Shown piece after piece: positions 1-7,675 of a stretch of 64,000 nt of DNA; the stretch's first letter is position 1, and each line of letters starts with the position of its first letter. Origin of the DNA: DATAGF01 sp963834875 (lineage in GTDB: Bacteria; Actinomycetota; Thermoleophilia; Miltoncostaeales; Miltoncostaeaceae); assembly GCA_963834875.1 (NCBI GenBank), contig CAWIDG010000015.1, forward strand, positions 62,001-126,000. The letters run 5' to 3'. A program made the position numbers and the translations under genes. The notes below the pieces were generated by a model. The model did no database searches. It was not told where the DNA came from and saw nothing but the letters and a program-made list of their open reading frames with translations.

Positions 1-294
1 CGTCGCGGCGTACTCGTCGAGCAGCGCCCCGATGTCGTCCCTGGTGTGGCCGACGCAGGTGAGGTGCGCCATCGTCGGGAACGGCCGCTCGGCGTTCATG
101 CGCACGACGATGTCGCGGGTGCGGTCCTGGGTGGAGCCCAGGGCGCCGTACGTCACCGACGCGAACGAGGGCTCCAGGACCGCCAGGTCACCGAGGGCGG
201 CATTGAACCGGCGCTCGGCGTCCTCGGTCTTCGGCGGGAAGAACTCGAGGGAGAGCGTGGGCCCGGCCGCGATGAGATCCCTGATGGCGTCCAC
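1..294 (-). CDS. metF: Methylenetetrahydrofolate reductase, N-terminal part (runs off left edge)
   Basis: This enzyme reduces 5,10-methylene-THF to 5-methyl-THF with FAD and NAD(P)H, feeding methionine synthesis. Only the first 98 codons are present. The N-terminus reads TLSLEFFPPKTEDAERRF, the first barrel strand carrying the family's catalytic Glu (EFFPP). It is followed by PSFASVTYGALGSTQDRT, which matches the FAD-binding VT(Y/W)GA strand, and by a TMAHLTCVG strand. GTG at 294 is chosen because no ATG lies in frame nearby. A TATGGT hexamer ends six bases upstream and there is no Shine-Dalgarno sequence, so the mRNA may be leaderless. The family call is firm; the exact start is inferred. 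Confidence 0.85.
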   Translation of the reverse strand, partial: MDAIRDLIAAGPTLSLEFFPPKTEDAERRFNAALGDLAVLEPSFASVTYGALGSTQDRTRDIVVRMNAERPFPTMAHLTCVGHTRDDIGALLDEYAAT

Positions 295-306
295 GGCCAG
301 ACCATA
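295..306 (-). promoter_or_regulatory. Putative leaderless -10 element of metF
   Basis: TATGGT lies at 306-301 on the minus strand, exactly six bases before the GTG start. No good -35 is visible. It fits the recurrent TANNNT-N6-start pattern of this window. Confidence 0.4.
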
Positions 307-444
307 CGTGCATCGGAGCGAATACTGCGGTCACCGGCGCTCGCGGGAGCCGGAGGCGGCCCTCACCCGGGCACGGCCGATCGTGAACCGACCCTCCGGT
401 CGGCGCGCATCACATGCATCGGCCATTTCCCCACGGGAGTTCAA

Positions 445-675
445 ATGAGCCTCACACGACGCCGCCGAAGCATCGGGATGCTGGTCGCCTGTGCGCTCCT
501 CGCCAGCGCCGTCCCGGCCGCGGGAAGCGATACCGAAGATCCGCTCGGAGCGGACATCACCCTCACCGAGTGGCAGGTCGGCGGGATCGCGTCCGATCCC
601 GAGGATGGGCTCGCGCCGGACGTCGCCCTCACGGAGTGGCAGCTCGGCGAGACGGCGGTCAACCCCGAGCCGTAG
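445..675 (+). CDS. Small secreted protein with duplicated TEWQ motif, function unknown
   Basis: A 76-residue protein. It starts at ATG 445 behind a GGGAG Shine-Dalgarno at 434-438. A basic N-terminus (MSLTRRRRS) is followed by a hydrophobic stretch and an AVPAAGS cleavage-like site, so it is probably exported. The mature part is about 45 residues and holds two copies of one short unit: (G)ADITLTEWQVGGIASDPE and APDVALTEWQLGETAVNPE. There are no cysteines or recognisable catalytic residues. The repeats look like two matching beta segments. No family is recognised. It sits alone between metF (divergent) and a decayed region. The RBS and signal peptide support a real gene. Confidence 0.6.
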   Translation: MSLTRRRRSIGMLVACALLASAVPAAGSDTEDPLGADITLTEWQVGGIASDPEDGLAPDVALTEWQLGETAVNPEP

Positions 676-880
676 CGACCGCCCCGCGAGCACGACCCGG
701 GTCAGCCCCTTCCCCTCGGGACGACGGAGGGCGGTGCCTCGAGCGCGGCGCCGCGGGCCGAGTCACGATCGCGAGCACGCCGCCCAGCACCAGGAGCGCG
801 CCGACCCCCTGGACGGCGGTCGGCAGCGTGCCGAACACACGCGCCGCGGCTCAGACGGCGGGTGGGGTGATCGCCACGAT
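676..880 (-). pseudogene. Possible remnant of an EamA-type transporter C-terminus
   Basis: On the minus strand one frame reads VFGTLPTAVQGVGALLVLGG and continues VLAIVTRPAAPR. This resembles the last transmembrane helix of EamA/DMT transporters, which typically end PT..Q..GALLVLGGV. Nothing recognisable as the other nine helices precedes it: upstream in this frame is a stop and then the 3' end of the DoxX gene. I read it as a gene fragment, but it could be chance hydrophobic sequence. Confidence 0.3.
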
Positions 881-1335
881 CAGGATGGCGGGGGTCTCTC
901 CGCGGTTCTCGGCGCGCTGCGCCCGGGAGCGGTCGGGACGGATGCTACCGCCCACTTCCCGGCGCCCCAGACGACGATCGCCGCGAGCAGGACCAGGAGC
1001 ACGATCGGCAGCCAGATGTCCTGGCCGCCGTCGATGCGGCCGGCGGTCGCCAGGGCGCCGATCATGTTGCCGGCGAGCACGAGGGCGGCGAGCCGGGGCG
1101 CCACGCCGAGCAGGAGCATGAGCCCACCGATCACCTCGACCGCGCCCACCAGCAGCGCCACCTCCCCGGCGGCGGCGCCGAAGCCCCAGCGCTCGAAGCG
1201 CTCGACGTAGGTGTCGTGGTTGACGAACTTGCCGAGCCCGATCGGGATGTAGACGGCCGCGAGGATCACGCGCAGGATCAGGGTTGCCCACCGCGCGGGC
1301 CCGGGGTCGAGGAGGAACGCGATGGCGCGCCGCAT
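880..1335 (-). CDS. DoxX family membrane protein
   Basis: A 151-residue integral membrane protein with four hydrophobic segments. The DoxX signature runs through helix 1 (LILRVILAAVYIPIGLGKFV) and helices 2-3 (GAVEVIGGLMLLLGVAPRLAALVL). DoxX proteins are linked to thiosulfate:quinone oxidoreductase or to oxidative-stress membrane complexes, but most members, like this one, have no assigned reaction. The C-terminus after helix 4 is a short basic tail. TAGGGT lies six bases before ATG 1335, so the mRNA may be leaderless. The gene is divergent from the flavodoxin-like gene at 1390. Confidence 0.8.
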   Translation of the reverse strand: MRRAIAFLLDPGPARWATLILRVILAAVYIPIGLGKFVNHDTYVERFERWGFGAAAGEVALLVGAVEVIGGLMLLLGVAPRLAALVLAGNMIGALATAGRIDGGQDIWLPIVLLVLLAAIVVWGAGKWAVASVPTAPGRSAPRTAERPPPS

Positions 1336-1347
1336 GGTGCGACCCTA
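1336..1347 (-). promoter_or_regulatory. Putative leaderless -10 element of the DoxX gene
   Basis: TAGGGT at 1347-1342 is followed by six bases and then ATG at 1335. No Shine-Dalgarno fits in between. Confidence 0.4.
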
Positions 1348-1389
1348 GTCCGCGGATCTGACGAGATCGTTACGACAGGAGGGAGCAGC

Positions 1390-2140
1390 ATGGCCGAGCT
1401 CACGCCGGTGCACGAGCGACTCGCCCAGGAGTCGCGGTGGGACTTCACCGACCTGCGCGCGGTGTTCGTCAACTGCACGCTCAAGCGGTCGCCCGAGGTG
1501 TCGCACACGCAGGGCCTCGCCGACCTGTCCGTGGCGATCATGGAGCGCAACGGGGTGGCGGTGGAGTCGATCCGCGCCGTCGATCACGAGATCGCCACCG
1601 GCGTCTTCCCGGACATGACCGAGCACGGGTGGGGGCGCGACGACTGGCCCGCCATCTTCGAGACCGTGATCGCGGCCGACATCCTGGTGCTGACCTCGCC
1701 GATCTGGCTCGGCGAGAAGTCGTCCGTGTGCACCCGGGTGATCGAGCGCCTCTACGGCAACAGCCACCTGCTGAACGAGCGGGGCCAGTACGCCTACTAC
1801 GGCCGCGTCGGCGGCTGCATCATCACGGGCAACGAGGACGGCGCCAAGCACTGCGCCATGAACATCCTCTACTCGCTCCAGCACCTGGGCTTCGTCATCC
1901 CGCCGCAGGCCGACTCGGCCTGGCTGGGCGAGGCCGGCCCCGGCCCGAGCTACCTCGACCCCGGATCCGGCGGGCCCGAGAACGACTTCACCAACCGGAA
2001 CACGACCTTCCTGACCTGGAACCTGCTGCACCTCGCGCGCATGCTGAAGGACGCCGGCGGCGTGCCCGGCGCACGGGAACCAGCGCTCGGCCTGGGACGC
2101 CGGCTGTCGCGTCGACTTCGCGAACCCGGACTACCGCTAG
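1390..2140 (+). CDS. Flavodoxin-like NAD(P)H-dependent reductase (frameshifted near 2070)
   Basis: A flavodoxin-fold protein of about 249 residues after correction. Strand 1 and the phosphate loop read AVFVNCTLKRSPEVSHTQ, and the fold continues with a helix and DILVLTSPIWLGEKSSVCT, the flavin-contacting loop of NADPH-dependent FMN reductases. GGCIITGNEDGAKHCAMN follows. A strong AGGAGGG Shine-Dalgarno (1377-1383) precedes ATG 1390. One extra base within 2065-2072 breaks the frame. In the next frame the protein continues HGNQRSAWDAGCRVDFANPD and stops at TAG 2140, a normal family C-terminus. The substrate is unknown. Confidence 0.75.
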
Positions 2141-2150
2141 GCCGACCCTG

Positions 2151-2270
2151 CTACTGCGGGGCGCCCTCGCAGCAGCCCTCGCAGATGCGCCCGCAGCCCG
2201 AGCAGACCGCCTTGCCGCGGATCTCGCCCAGGGGCGCGCCGCAGGCGGGGCAGGGGGCGGGCTCGGGCAC
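2151..2270 (-). CDS. 39-residue zinc-ribbon protein
   Basis: This tiny gene encodes VPEPAPCPACGAPLGEIRGK followed by AVCSGCGRICEGCCEGAPQ. It has two CxxC knuckles (CPAC and CSGC) spaced like a rubredoxin-type zinc ribbon, plus a second CxGCC cluster. GTG 2270 is preceded by GGAGG eight bases upstream. That Shine-Dalgarno overlaps the TGA of the upstream sigma-factor gene, so the two genes are transcribed and probably translated together. Function is unknown; metal binding is inferred from the cysteines. The opposite-strand flavodoxin gene ends just beyond it. Confidence 0.55.
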   Translation of the reverse strand: MPEPAPCPACGAPLGEIRGKAVCSGCGRICEGCCEGAPQ

Positions 2271-2278
2271 GGGCCTCC

Positions 2279-3589
2279 TCAGGGTCGTCGCTCGACGACC
2301 GAGAGTCTGTCGCGGCCGCCGGACATCGCCGCGGCCCGCGCGAGCAGCAGGTCGCGCTCGCGGCTGTTGCGCGTCATGGCCGCCGCCCGCTCGAGCTCGG
2401 CCCGCGCCTCGGCGGTGCGGCCCAGCCTCGCGAGCAGGTCGCCCCGGGCGCTCGGCAGCAGGTGGTAGGAGCGCAGCGCCGGGTCGTCGGCGATCTCGTC
2501 GACCAGGTCGAGCCCGGCCTGCGGGCCGAACGCCATCGACACCGCCACCGCCCGGTTCAGCTCCACGACCGGCGAGGGCGCCACCTCGGCGAGCCCGTCG
2601 TAGAGCGCGACGATCCGCTCCCAGTCCGTCTCATCGCCGGTGCGCGCCCGCGCGTGGCAGGCGGCGATGGCGGCCTGGAGCGCGTAGGGGCCCAGCGGGA
2701 CGCCCAGCGCCTCGGCGCGCTCGAGCGCCGCGAGCCCGCGCCGGATGAGCAGCTGGTCCCAGCGGCCGCGGTCCTGGTCGAGCAGCAGGATCGGGTCGCC
2801 CGAGGGGCCGACGCGCGCGCGCAGCCGCGACGCCTGGATCTCCATGAGCGCGACCAGGCCGTGCACCTCGGGCTCCCGCGGGGCCAGCTCGGCCAGGATG
2901 CGGCCCAGCCGCAGGGCGTCCTCGCACAGCGCCGGCCGCACCCAGTCGTCGCCGGCGGTGGCCGAGTACCCCTCGTTGAAGACCAGGTAGACGACCTCGA
3001 GCACCGACGCCAGCCGCGCGCCGAGCTCGGGCCCGCGCGGCACCTCGAAGGGCACGCGCGCCTCGGCCAGGGTGCGCTTGGCCCGGACGATGCGCTGGGC
3101 CACCGTCGGCTCCGGCACGAGGAACGCGCGGGCGATCTCCTCGGTGGTGAGCCCGCCCAGCAGGCGCAGCGTGAGCGCCACCCGGGCGTCGGTGGAGAGC
3201 ACCGGGTGGCAGGTCGTGAAGATCAGGCGCAGGAGGTCGTCGCCGATCGGGTCGTCGATCGCGGCGTCGAGGTCCGGCTCGGCCCCCTGGCGCTCGACCT
3301 CCAGCTGGCGCCCGAGCTCCTCGAGCTTGCGGTCGCCGAGGGCCCGGCGGCGCAGCAGGTCGATGCCGCGCCGCTTCGCGGTGGCCATGAGCCAGGCGCC
3401 CGGGTTGTCCGGGACGCCCGACTCAGGCCACGTCTCGAGCGCGGCGACGAGCGCGTCCTGGGCGAGGTCCTCGGCCAGCCCGACGTCGCGGACCATCCGC
3501 GCGAGGCCGGCGATCAGCCGCGGCGACTCGATCCGCCAGACCGCGTCGATCGCGCGCCGCGCGTCGCGCGACGTGGCCGGCGCGCCCAG
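2279..3589 (-). CDS. ECF42-type RNA polymerase sigma factor with C-terminal helical (DUF6596/TPR-like) domain
   Basis: A sigma factor of about 436 residues. Region 2 contains VRDVGLAEDLAQDALVAALE and GAWLMATAKRRGIDLLRR. Region 4 contains LTTEEIARAFLVPEPTVAQR. It carries the long C-terminal helical extension typical of group ECF42 (ALCEDALRLGRILAEL ... RAELERAAAMTRNSRERD). ECF42 factors sit next to a DGPF/YCII-domain protein, exactly as here. The first ATG in frame (3496) would remove the conserved AIDAVWRIESPRLIAGLAR segment. The only start-like codon upstream is CTG 3589, four bases after the stop of the YCII gene, so I extend to it. The ATG at 3496 is the conservative alternative. Confidence 0.85.
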   Translation of the reverse strand: MGAPATSRDARRAIDAVWRIESPRLIAGLARMVRDVGLAEDLAQDALVAALETWPESGVPDNPGAWLMATAKRRGIDLLRRRALGDRKLEELGRQLEVERQGAEPDLDAAIDDPIGDDLLRLIFTTCHPVLSTDARVALTLRLLGGLTTEEIARAFLVPEPTVAQRIVRAKRTLAEARVPFEVPRGPELGARLASVLEVVYLVFNEGYSATAGDDWVRPALCEDALRLGRILAELAPREPEVHGLVALMEIQASRLRARVGPSGDPILLLDQDRGRWDQLLIRRGLAALERAEALGVPLGPYALQAAIAACHARARTGDETDWERIVALYDGLAEVAPSPVVELNRAVAVSMAFGPQAGLDLVDEIADDPALRSYHLLPSARGDLLARLGRTAEARAELERAAAMTRNSRERDLLLARAAAMSGGRDRLSVVERRP

Positions 3590-3593
3590 GGGA

Positions 3594-4022
3594 TCAGCCC
3601 TGCTGCTCGGCGAGCGTGTCGCGCACGCGCTCGTGCACCTCGCGCGCCTCGCCGCTGTAGGCGTCGCCGAAGTCGTCGGCCTCGAAGACCTGGCGGATCT
3701 CGATCTCCGACTCGCCGTCCATCGGGTTCGGGCAGCGCTTCACCCACTCGATGGCCTCGTCGATCGACTTGACCTGGATGAGCCAGAAGCCCGCGATCAG
3801 CTCCTTGGTCTCGGCGAAGGGCCCGTCGATGACCGTCCGCTCCTTCCCGGAGAACCGCACGCGCGCGCCCTTCGAGCTCGGCTGGAGCCCCTCGCCGGCG
3901 AGCATGACGCCGGCCTTCACCAGCTCCTCGTTGTACCTGCCCATCTCGGTCAGGAGCTCCTTGCTGGGCAACACGCCCGCCTCGGAGTCCTCGTTGGCCT
4001 TCACCATGACCATGAACCGCAT
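3594..4022 (-). CDS. YCII-related / DGPF-domain protein, partner of ECF42 sigma factor
   Basis: A 142-residue single-domain ferredoxin-like protein of the YCII/DGPF family. The signature DGPFAETKELIAGFWLIQV lies at about residues 68-86. It starts MRFMVMVKANEDSEAG behind AGGGAGG (a clear Shine-Dalgarno, seven bases upstream of ATG 4022). In known ECF42 systems DGPF proteins are co-transcribed with the sigma factor and needed for its activity, but their chemistry is not established. The sigma gene starts within a few bases of this stop, so the two are translationally coupled. Confidence 0.85.
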   Translation of the reverse strand: MRFMVMVKANEDSEAGVLPSKELLTEMGRYNEELVKAGVMLAGEGLQPSSKGARVRFSGKERTVIDGPFAETKELIAGFWLIQVKSIDEAIEWVKRCPNPMDGESEIEIRQVFEADDFGDAYSGEAREVHERVRDTLAEQQG

Positions 4023-4101
4023 CGTCGCCTCCCTCGTCGTGGGCTTCCTTACCCACGCGACGAACGGGCGACGCGCAGATCGACACGCCGGAGGAGGCCC
4101 G

Positions 4102-4608
4102 CTACGTCGGGATGCGCAGCCGCTGTCCGGGGAAGATGAGGTCGGGGTCGCTCACGACGTGCTGGTTGGCGGCGTGGATGCGGGGCCACTTGCTCGCGTC
4201 GCCGTAGACGTCCTGCGCGATGCCCGAGAGCGTGTCGCCGGACTGGACGACGTGCTCGAACCAGCCGATGAACGGCGCGATTGTCAGCGGCGAGGTGTCG
4301 GACATGATCCCGGGCCCGAAGAAGACCGGCCGGTGCACGTGGGTGATGCGGCTGCCGTCCTTCGCGCTGAGCTCGAAGATGTCGATGAAGAGCCGGGTCA
4401 GCAGGAAGCTCGTCCCGGACAGGTCGATCTCCGCCTGGAATTCGGCCACGGTGCCCGTGCCTCCGACGTGGAGCGCCTGCTCCACGGAGTCGTGCCCCTC
4501 GTGGATCTCGATCCTCGCCTCGCCCTCGAAGGCGGTCCCGAAGCCGGCCACGAGCACGGGGTTCGGGACGATCGCGAAGCGGTTGGGGTGGTTGAGGCGG
4601 AAGGGCAT
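4102..4608 (-). CDS. Gmad2-like plus LysM domain protein
   Basis: A protein of about 168 residues with two domains. Residues 10-100 (VLVAGFGTAFEGEARIEIHE ... DIFELSAKDGSRITHVHRPV) resemble the Gmad2 immunoglobulin-like fold of envelope proteins. Residues 120-168 form a canonical LysM peptidoglycan-binding module (VVQSGDTLSGIAQDVYGDAS, then PDLIFPGQRLRIPT). No signal peptide is obvious at the chosen ATG 4608; the frame stays open upstream but that part is low-complexity and lies over the promoter. It probably recognises peptidoglycan or a spore/phage-like envelope. The stop is followed by the YCII gene on the same strand. Confidence 0.7.
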   Translation of the reverse strand: MPFRLNHPNRFAIVPNPVLVAGFGTAFEGEARIEIHEGHDSVEQALHVGGTGTVAEFQAEIDLSGTSFLLTRLFIDIFELSAKDGSRITHVHRPVFFGPGIMSDTSPLTIAPFIGWFEHVVQSGDTLSGIAQDVYGDASKWPRIHAANQHVVSDPDLIFPGQRLRIPT

Positions 4609-4632
4609 CGGAACGCTCTGGAAGCGACACCG

Positions 4633-4662
4633 ATACTCGGCCCGCCGGCCTGGCGGTGTCAA
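4633..4662 (-). promoter_or_regulatory. Sigma-70 type promoter of the LysM gene
   Basis: TTGACA at 4662-4657 and GAGTAT at 4638-4633 are separated by 18 bp on the minus strand. This places the transcript start about 18 bases before ATG 4608. It is the best -35 hexamer in this part of the window and supports 4608 as the start. Confidence 0.6.
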
Positions 4663-5029
4663 GGGCGATGCCCCGCTGTTGCGAGCCTGCGCCCCGGTTG
4701 CCAGGCGGCCGGCCTTCGCGCGCGCGTCCGGCGCCCGGGTGAGTTCGGGCCGGCCCTGCTGGAGGCTCCCCCTCCTGCGCACGGGCGCCTCGCGGACCTA
4801 TCGGGTGGCCGCGCGGGCGCTCGCGGGGGGCGGCCCGACGGCGGTCAGCAGCGCGAGTGTGCGCGGCGCGAACGTCGCGACGACCACCGCCCGGACGGCG
4901 GTCCGCGTGCTGAAGCGGGTGGCGTTGCCGATCGTCACCGATGCTGAGCGGACAGCGCATCACGCCGGCGTACCGGGGCCGCCGATGCGCATGCCGGGCG
5001 CCCGCGTGAACGACTAGCCTCCTCCGGTC
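4663..5029 (+). other. Intergenic stretch without a supported gene
   Basis: About 370 bp between the LysM promoter and the MFS transporter. Both strands have open frames, but they are arginine/alanine-rich, have no Shine-Dalgarno and match no family. No tRNA or clear terminator was seen. TAGCCT at 5017-5022, nine bases before the MFS start, is a possible -10. Confidence 0.4.
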
Positions 5030-6181
5030 GTGCGCGATGGTGCCCACGCCCCCGGCCCGACCCGCCGGGACTGGGCCGCCGCGCTCGCGTTGTCGGTCGC
5101 GCTGGGCTGGACCTTCACCTGCACCGGCGCGGCGGCGCTGCCCTCGTCGGCGGAGCTGGGCGTGGGCCTGGCGGTGGTGGGCCTGTTCACCACCGTCTTC
5201 CTGCTCGCGGAGGCGCTGACCTCGATCCCGGGCGGCCGCCTCTGCGACCGGCTCGGCGCGCGCCGGGTGGGCCTGGTGGGCGCCGGGCTGATGGCGGCGG
5301 GTCGGCCATGGCGGCGATCGCGCCCGAGGCCGGGCTGATCCTGGCGGCGCGCGGGCTGACCGGAGTCGGCACCGGGCTGGCCTACGTGGCAGTGGTCGCC
5401 TGGCTGCGCGGCGCGGGGGCCCTCGCCCAGGGCCTGGTCGGAGGGTGCGCGCTGGCGGGCGCCGGCCTGGCGGTCGCCCTGGTGCCGCGCCTCGACGGCG
5501 CGCTCGGCTGGCGTGCGCCGTTCGTCCCGGAGCTCGCGCTCGCGGCCGCCGCGGCCGCGCTCGCCGCGCTGGCCCCGCCCGGCCGCCCGTCGCCGGCGCG
5601 GCGGGACGCCTCGCTGCGGGAGCTGCTGCGCCACCCGCTGGTATGGCGCTACGGGGCGATGGCCTCGTTCAGCTTCGGCGCGAGCTTCGCCGTCGGGGCC
5701 TGGATCGTGCCCCTGTTCACCCAGAGCGACGGCTTCTCGGCCCAGACGGGGGCGCTCGCGGGCTCGCTGATCCTCTTCGGCGGGATCCTGACGCGCCCCC
5801 TCGGCGGGGCGCTGGTCCGTCGCCGGCCCGGCCTCGCCTGGCCGCTCATGGTGGGCTCGATCGCGGTCGGGGCGGGAGCGGTGCTGCTGCTGGCCGCCGA
5901 CGTCGGCGCGCTCGCGTCAACGGCGGCCGCCGCTCGCGGTGGGCCTCGCGGCCGGGCTGCCCTACGGGGCGACGACGGCCGGCGCGATGGCCGCGTTCCC
6001 GGGCGAGCCCGGGGAGGCCGTGGCCGTGACCATCGCCCTGTCGGTCTACTTCGGGGTGGCGATCGTCTTCCTGCTCGGGCTGGCGTTCGGCGCCGGCGAG
6101 GGCTCTCTCGGCTTCGCGATCCTCGCGGCTGCCCTGCTCGCGCTGCTGCCCGCGGCGCCGCGCCCGCGCCGCGCAGGCTGA
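5030..6181 (+). CDS. MFS transporter (two frameshifts)
   Basis: After correction this is a protein of about 384 residues with roughly 12 hydrophobic helices. The MFS motif between helices 2 and 3 reads GGRLCDRLGARRVGLVGAGL (G-x3-D-x2-G-R/A-R). Helices 4-5 read LILAARGLTGVGTGLAYVAV and the second half begins with MASFSFGASFAVGAWIVPL. A one-base loss near 5301 (MAAG|SAMAAIAPEAG) and a net one-base gain between 5905 and 5935 split it into three frames. The last runs PLAVGLAAGLPYGATTAGAM to TGA 6181. The substrate is unknown. Either assembly errors or a true pseudogene would explain it; the codon pattern is intact throughout, favouring errors. Confidence 0.7.
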
Positions 6182-6287
6182 GCGTGTGACGCGCTCGGTG
6201 ACCCTCGCGGCGGTGCGCACGCCTTCCGGCAGGCTGGGCGGCGGCCGCTCGGGGCGGCGGCCAGGGGACGCGCTCCCCATCGACGTC

Positions 6288-6299
6288 TAGGATCGCCCG
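6288..6299 (+). promoter_or_regulatory. Putative leaderless -10 element of the GMC oxidoreductase gene
   Basis: TAGGAT at 6288-6293 is followed by six bases and GTG 6300. Confidence 0.4.
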
Positions 6300-7646
6300 G
6301 TGGCGCGGCGGCCGGGATACGACGTCCTGGTGCTCGGCGGCGGGACCGCCGGCTGCGTCCTGGCGGCGCGCCTGAGCGAGGACCCCGGGACGTCGGTGTG
6401 CCTGGTCGAGGCCGGGCCCGACTACGGCCCCCGGGACGGCGGCGACTGGCCCGCCGACATGCTCGACGCCCGCATCATCCCGCTGTCGCACTCGTGGGAG
6501 CGGCTCGACCCGGACGACCGGTCGCAGCACCGCGCGCGGATCATCGGGGGCTGCTCGTCGCACAACGCCTGCGTGGTCCTGGAGGGCGCGCCGGAGGATT
6601 ACGACGAGTGGGGCCCGGGGTGGGGCTATGCCGAGGTCGCGCCCTACCTCGACCGGGCCCGCCGCGCCCTCGGCACACGGACGTTCGCCCCGGAGGAGCT
6701 GTCGCCGTGGCACGCGGCCTTCGCCGAGGCGGCGGGCGGCGACGCGATCCTCCATCCGGTCAACGCGGACGGGCCGGTGCGCCTCAACGCGGCCTTCGCC
6801 TACCTCGACCCGGCGCGCGGGCGGCCCAACCTGACGATCCTCGGCGACACCGTCGCCGACCGGGTCGTCCTCGACGGCGACCGCGCGACGGGCGCGCTGA
6901 CGTCGGCCGGCGAGCTCTCGGCCGGGGTCGTCGTCCTGGCCTCGGGGGCCTACGGGTCGCCGGGCGTGCTGCTGCGGAGCGGCATCGGGCCCGAGCGCGG
7001 CCTGCCGGTGGGGGAGAACCTGATCGACCACGTCGGGGTCGGGATGAGCTGGGTCCCGACCGACAGGCTGCAGCGGGAGGCGGCCCGCTTCGAGGCCGAG
7101 CGTCCGGCGTTCATGGCGCAGGTGACGATCCGGGCGCGCAGCGCCGTGTGCGAGGCGGGCGTCTGGGACACCTTCCTCTTCCCGGCCCTCGATCCCGGGT
7201 ACGAGATCAGCGCGGCGGTCTTCGCGATGAAGCCGCGCTCGCGGGGGCGGGTGGCGCTCTCGGCCGACGACCCCGAGGCCCCGCTGGCGATCGACCACGG
7301 GTTCCTGTCCGACCCGGTCAACCTCGACGTCGTGGCGGAGGCCCTCGAGACCATTCGCGAGCTGGCGCGCAGCGCCCCGGTGTCCGCGTACGCGGCCCGC
7401 GAGCTGCGCCCGGGGGAGGATGTCGGCGCGCGGGAGCACGTACTGGCCGAGCACCGGGGCTTCTTCCACCCGGTGGGGACCTGCGCGATGGGGAGGGTCG
7501 TCGACGCGTCGGGGCGCGTGCTCGGCGTGGACGGGCTGCGGGTCGCCGACGCGTCGGTGATGCCGACGATCCCGCGCGTCAACACCAACCTCTCGGTCGC
7601 CGCGGTCGCCGAGCGCATCGCCGAGATGCTGCTCGCGGACAGGTGA
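6300..7646 (+). CDS. GMC family FAD-dependent oxidoreductase
   Basis: A 448-residue glucose-methanol-choline oxidoreductase that uses FAD to oxidise alcohols. The Rossmann motif YDVLVLGGGTAGCVLAARLS is at residues 8-27, followed by VEAGPDYG for the ribose. HRARIIGGCSSHNACVVLEG is the GMC signature 1 region. The C-terminus has HPVGTCAMGRVVD with the catalytic His, then VNTNLSVAAVAERIAEMLL closing the FAD site. It is shorter than typical choline dehydrogenases (about 530 residues). It heads a plus-strand run with a YVTN propeller and an SGNH hydrolase. The substrate cannot be told from the sequence. Confidence 0.88.
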   Translation: MARRPGYDVLVLGGGTAGCVLAARLSEDPGTSVCLVEAGPDYGPRDGGDWPADMLDARIIPLSHSWERLDPDDRSQHRARIIGGCSSHNACVVLEGAPEDYDEWGPGWGYAEVAPYLDRARRALGTRTFAPEELSPWHAAFAEAAGGDAILHPVNADGPVRLNAAFAYLDPARGRPNLTILGDTVADRVVLDGDRATGALTSAGELSAGVVVLASGAYGSPGVLLRSGIGPERGLPVGENLIDHVGVGMSWVPTDRLQREAARFEAERPAFMAQVTIRARSAVCEAGVWDTFLFPALDPGYEISAAVFAMKPRSRGRVALSADDPEAPLAIDHGFLSDPVNLDVVAEALETIRELARSAPVSAYAARELRPGEDVGAREHVLAEHRGFFHPVGTCAMGRVVDASGRVLGVDGLRVADASVMPTIPRVNTNLSVAAVAERIAEMLLADR

Positions 7647-7675
7647 CCGAGGTCGCGGCGGCGAATACCCGCGCC

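Noticed and set aside
46..675. A long plus-strand frame covering the metF region
   Set aside because: The first 130 codons are antisense to clearly conserved metF sequence; only the last 76 codons, from ATG 445 with its own Shine-Dalgarno, look real.
4663..5029. Open frames on both strands between the LysM and MFS genes
   Set aside because: No Shine-Dalgarno, Arg-rich composition, and no recognisable family on either strand.
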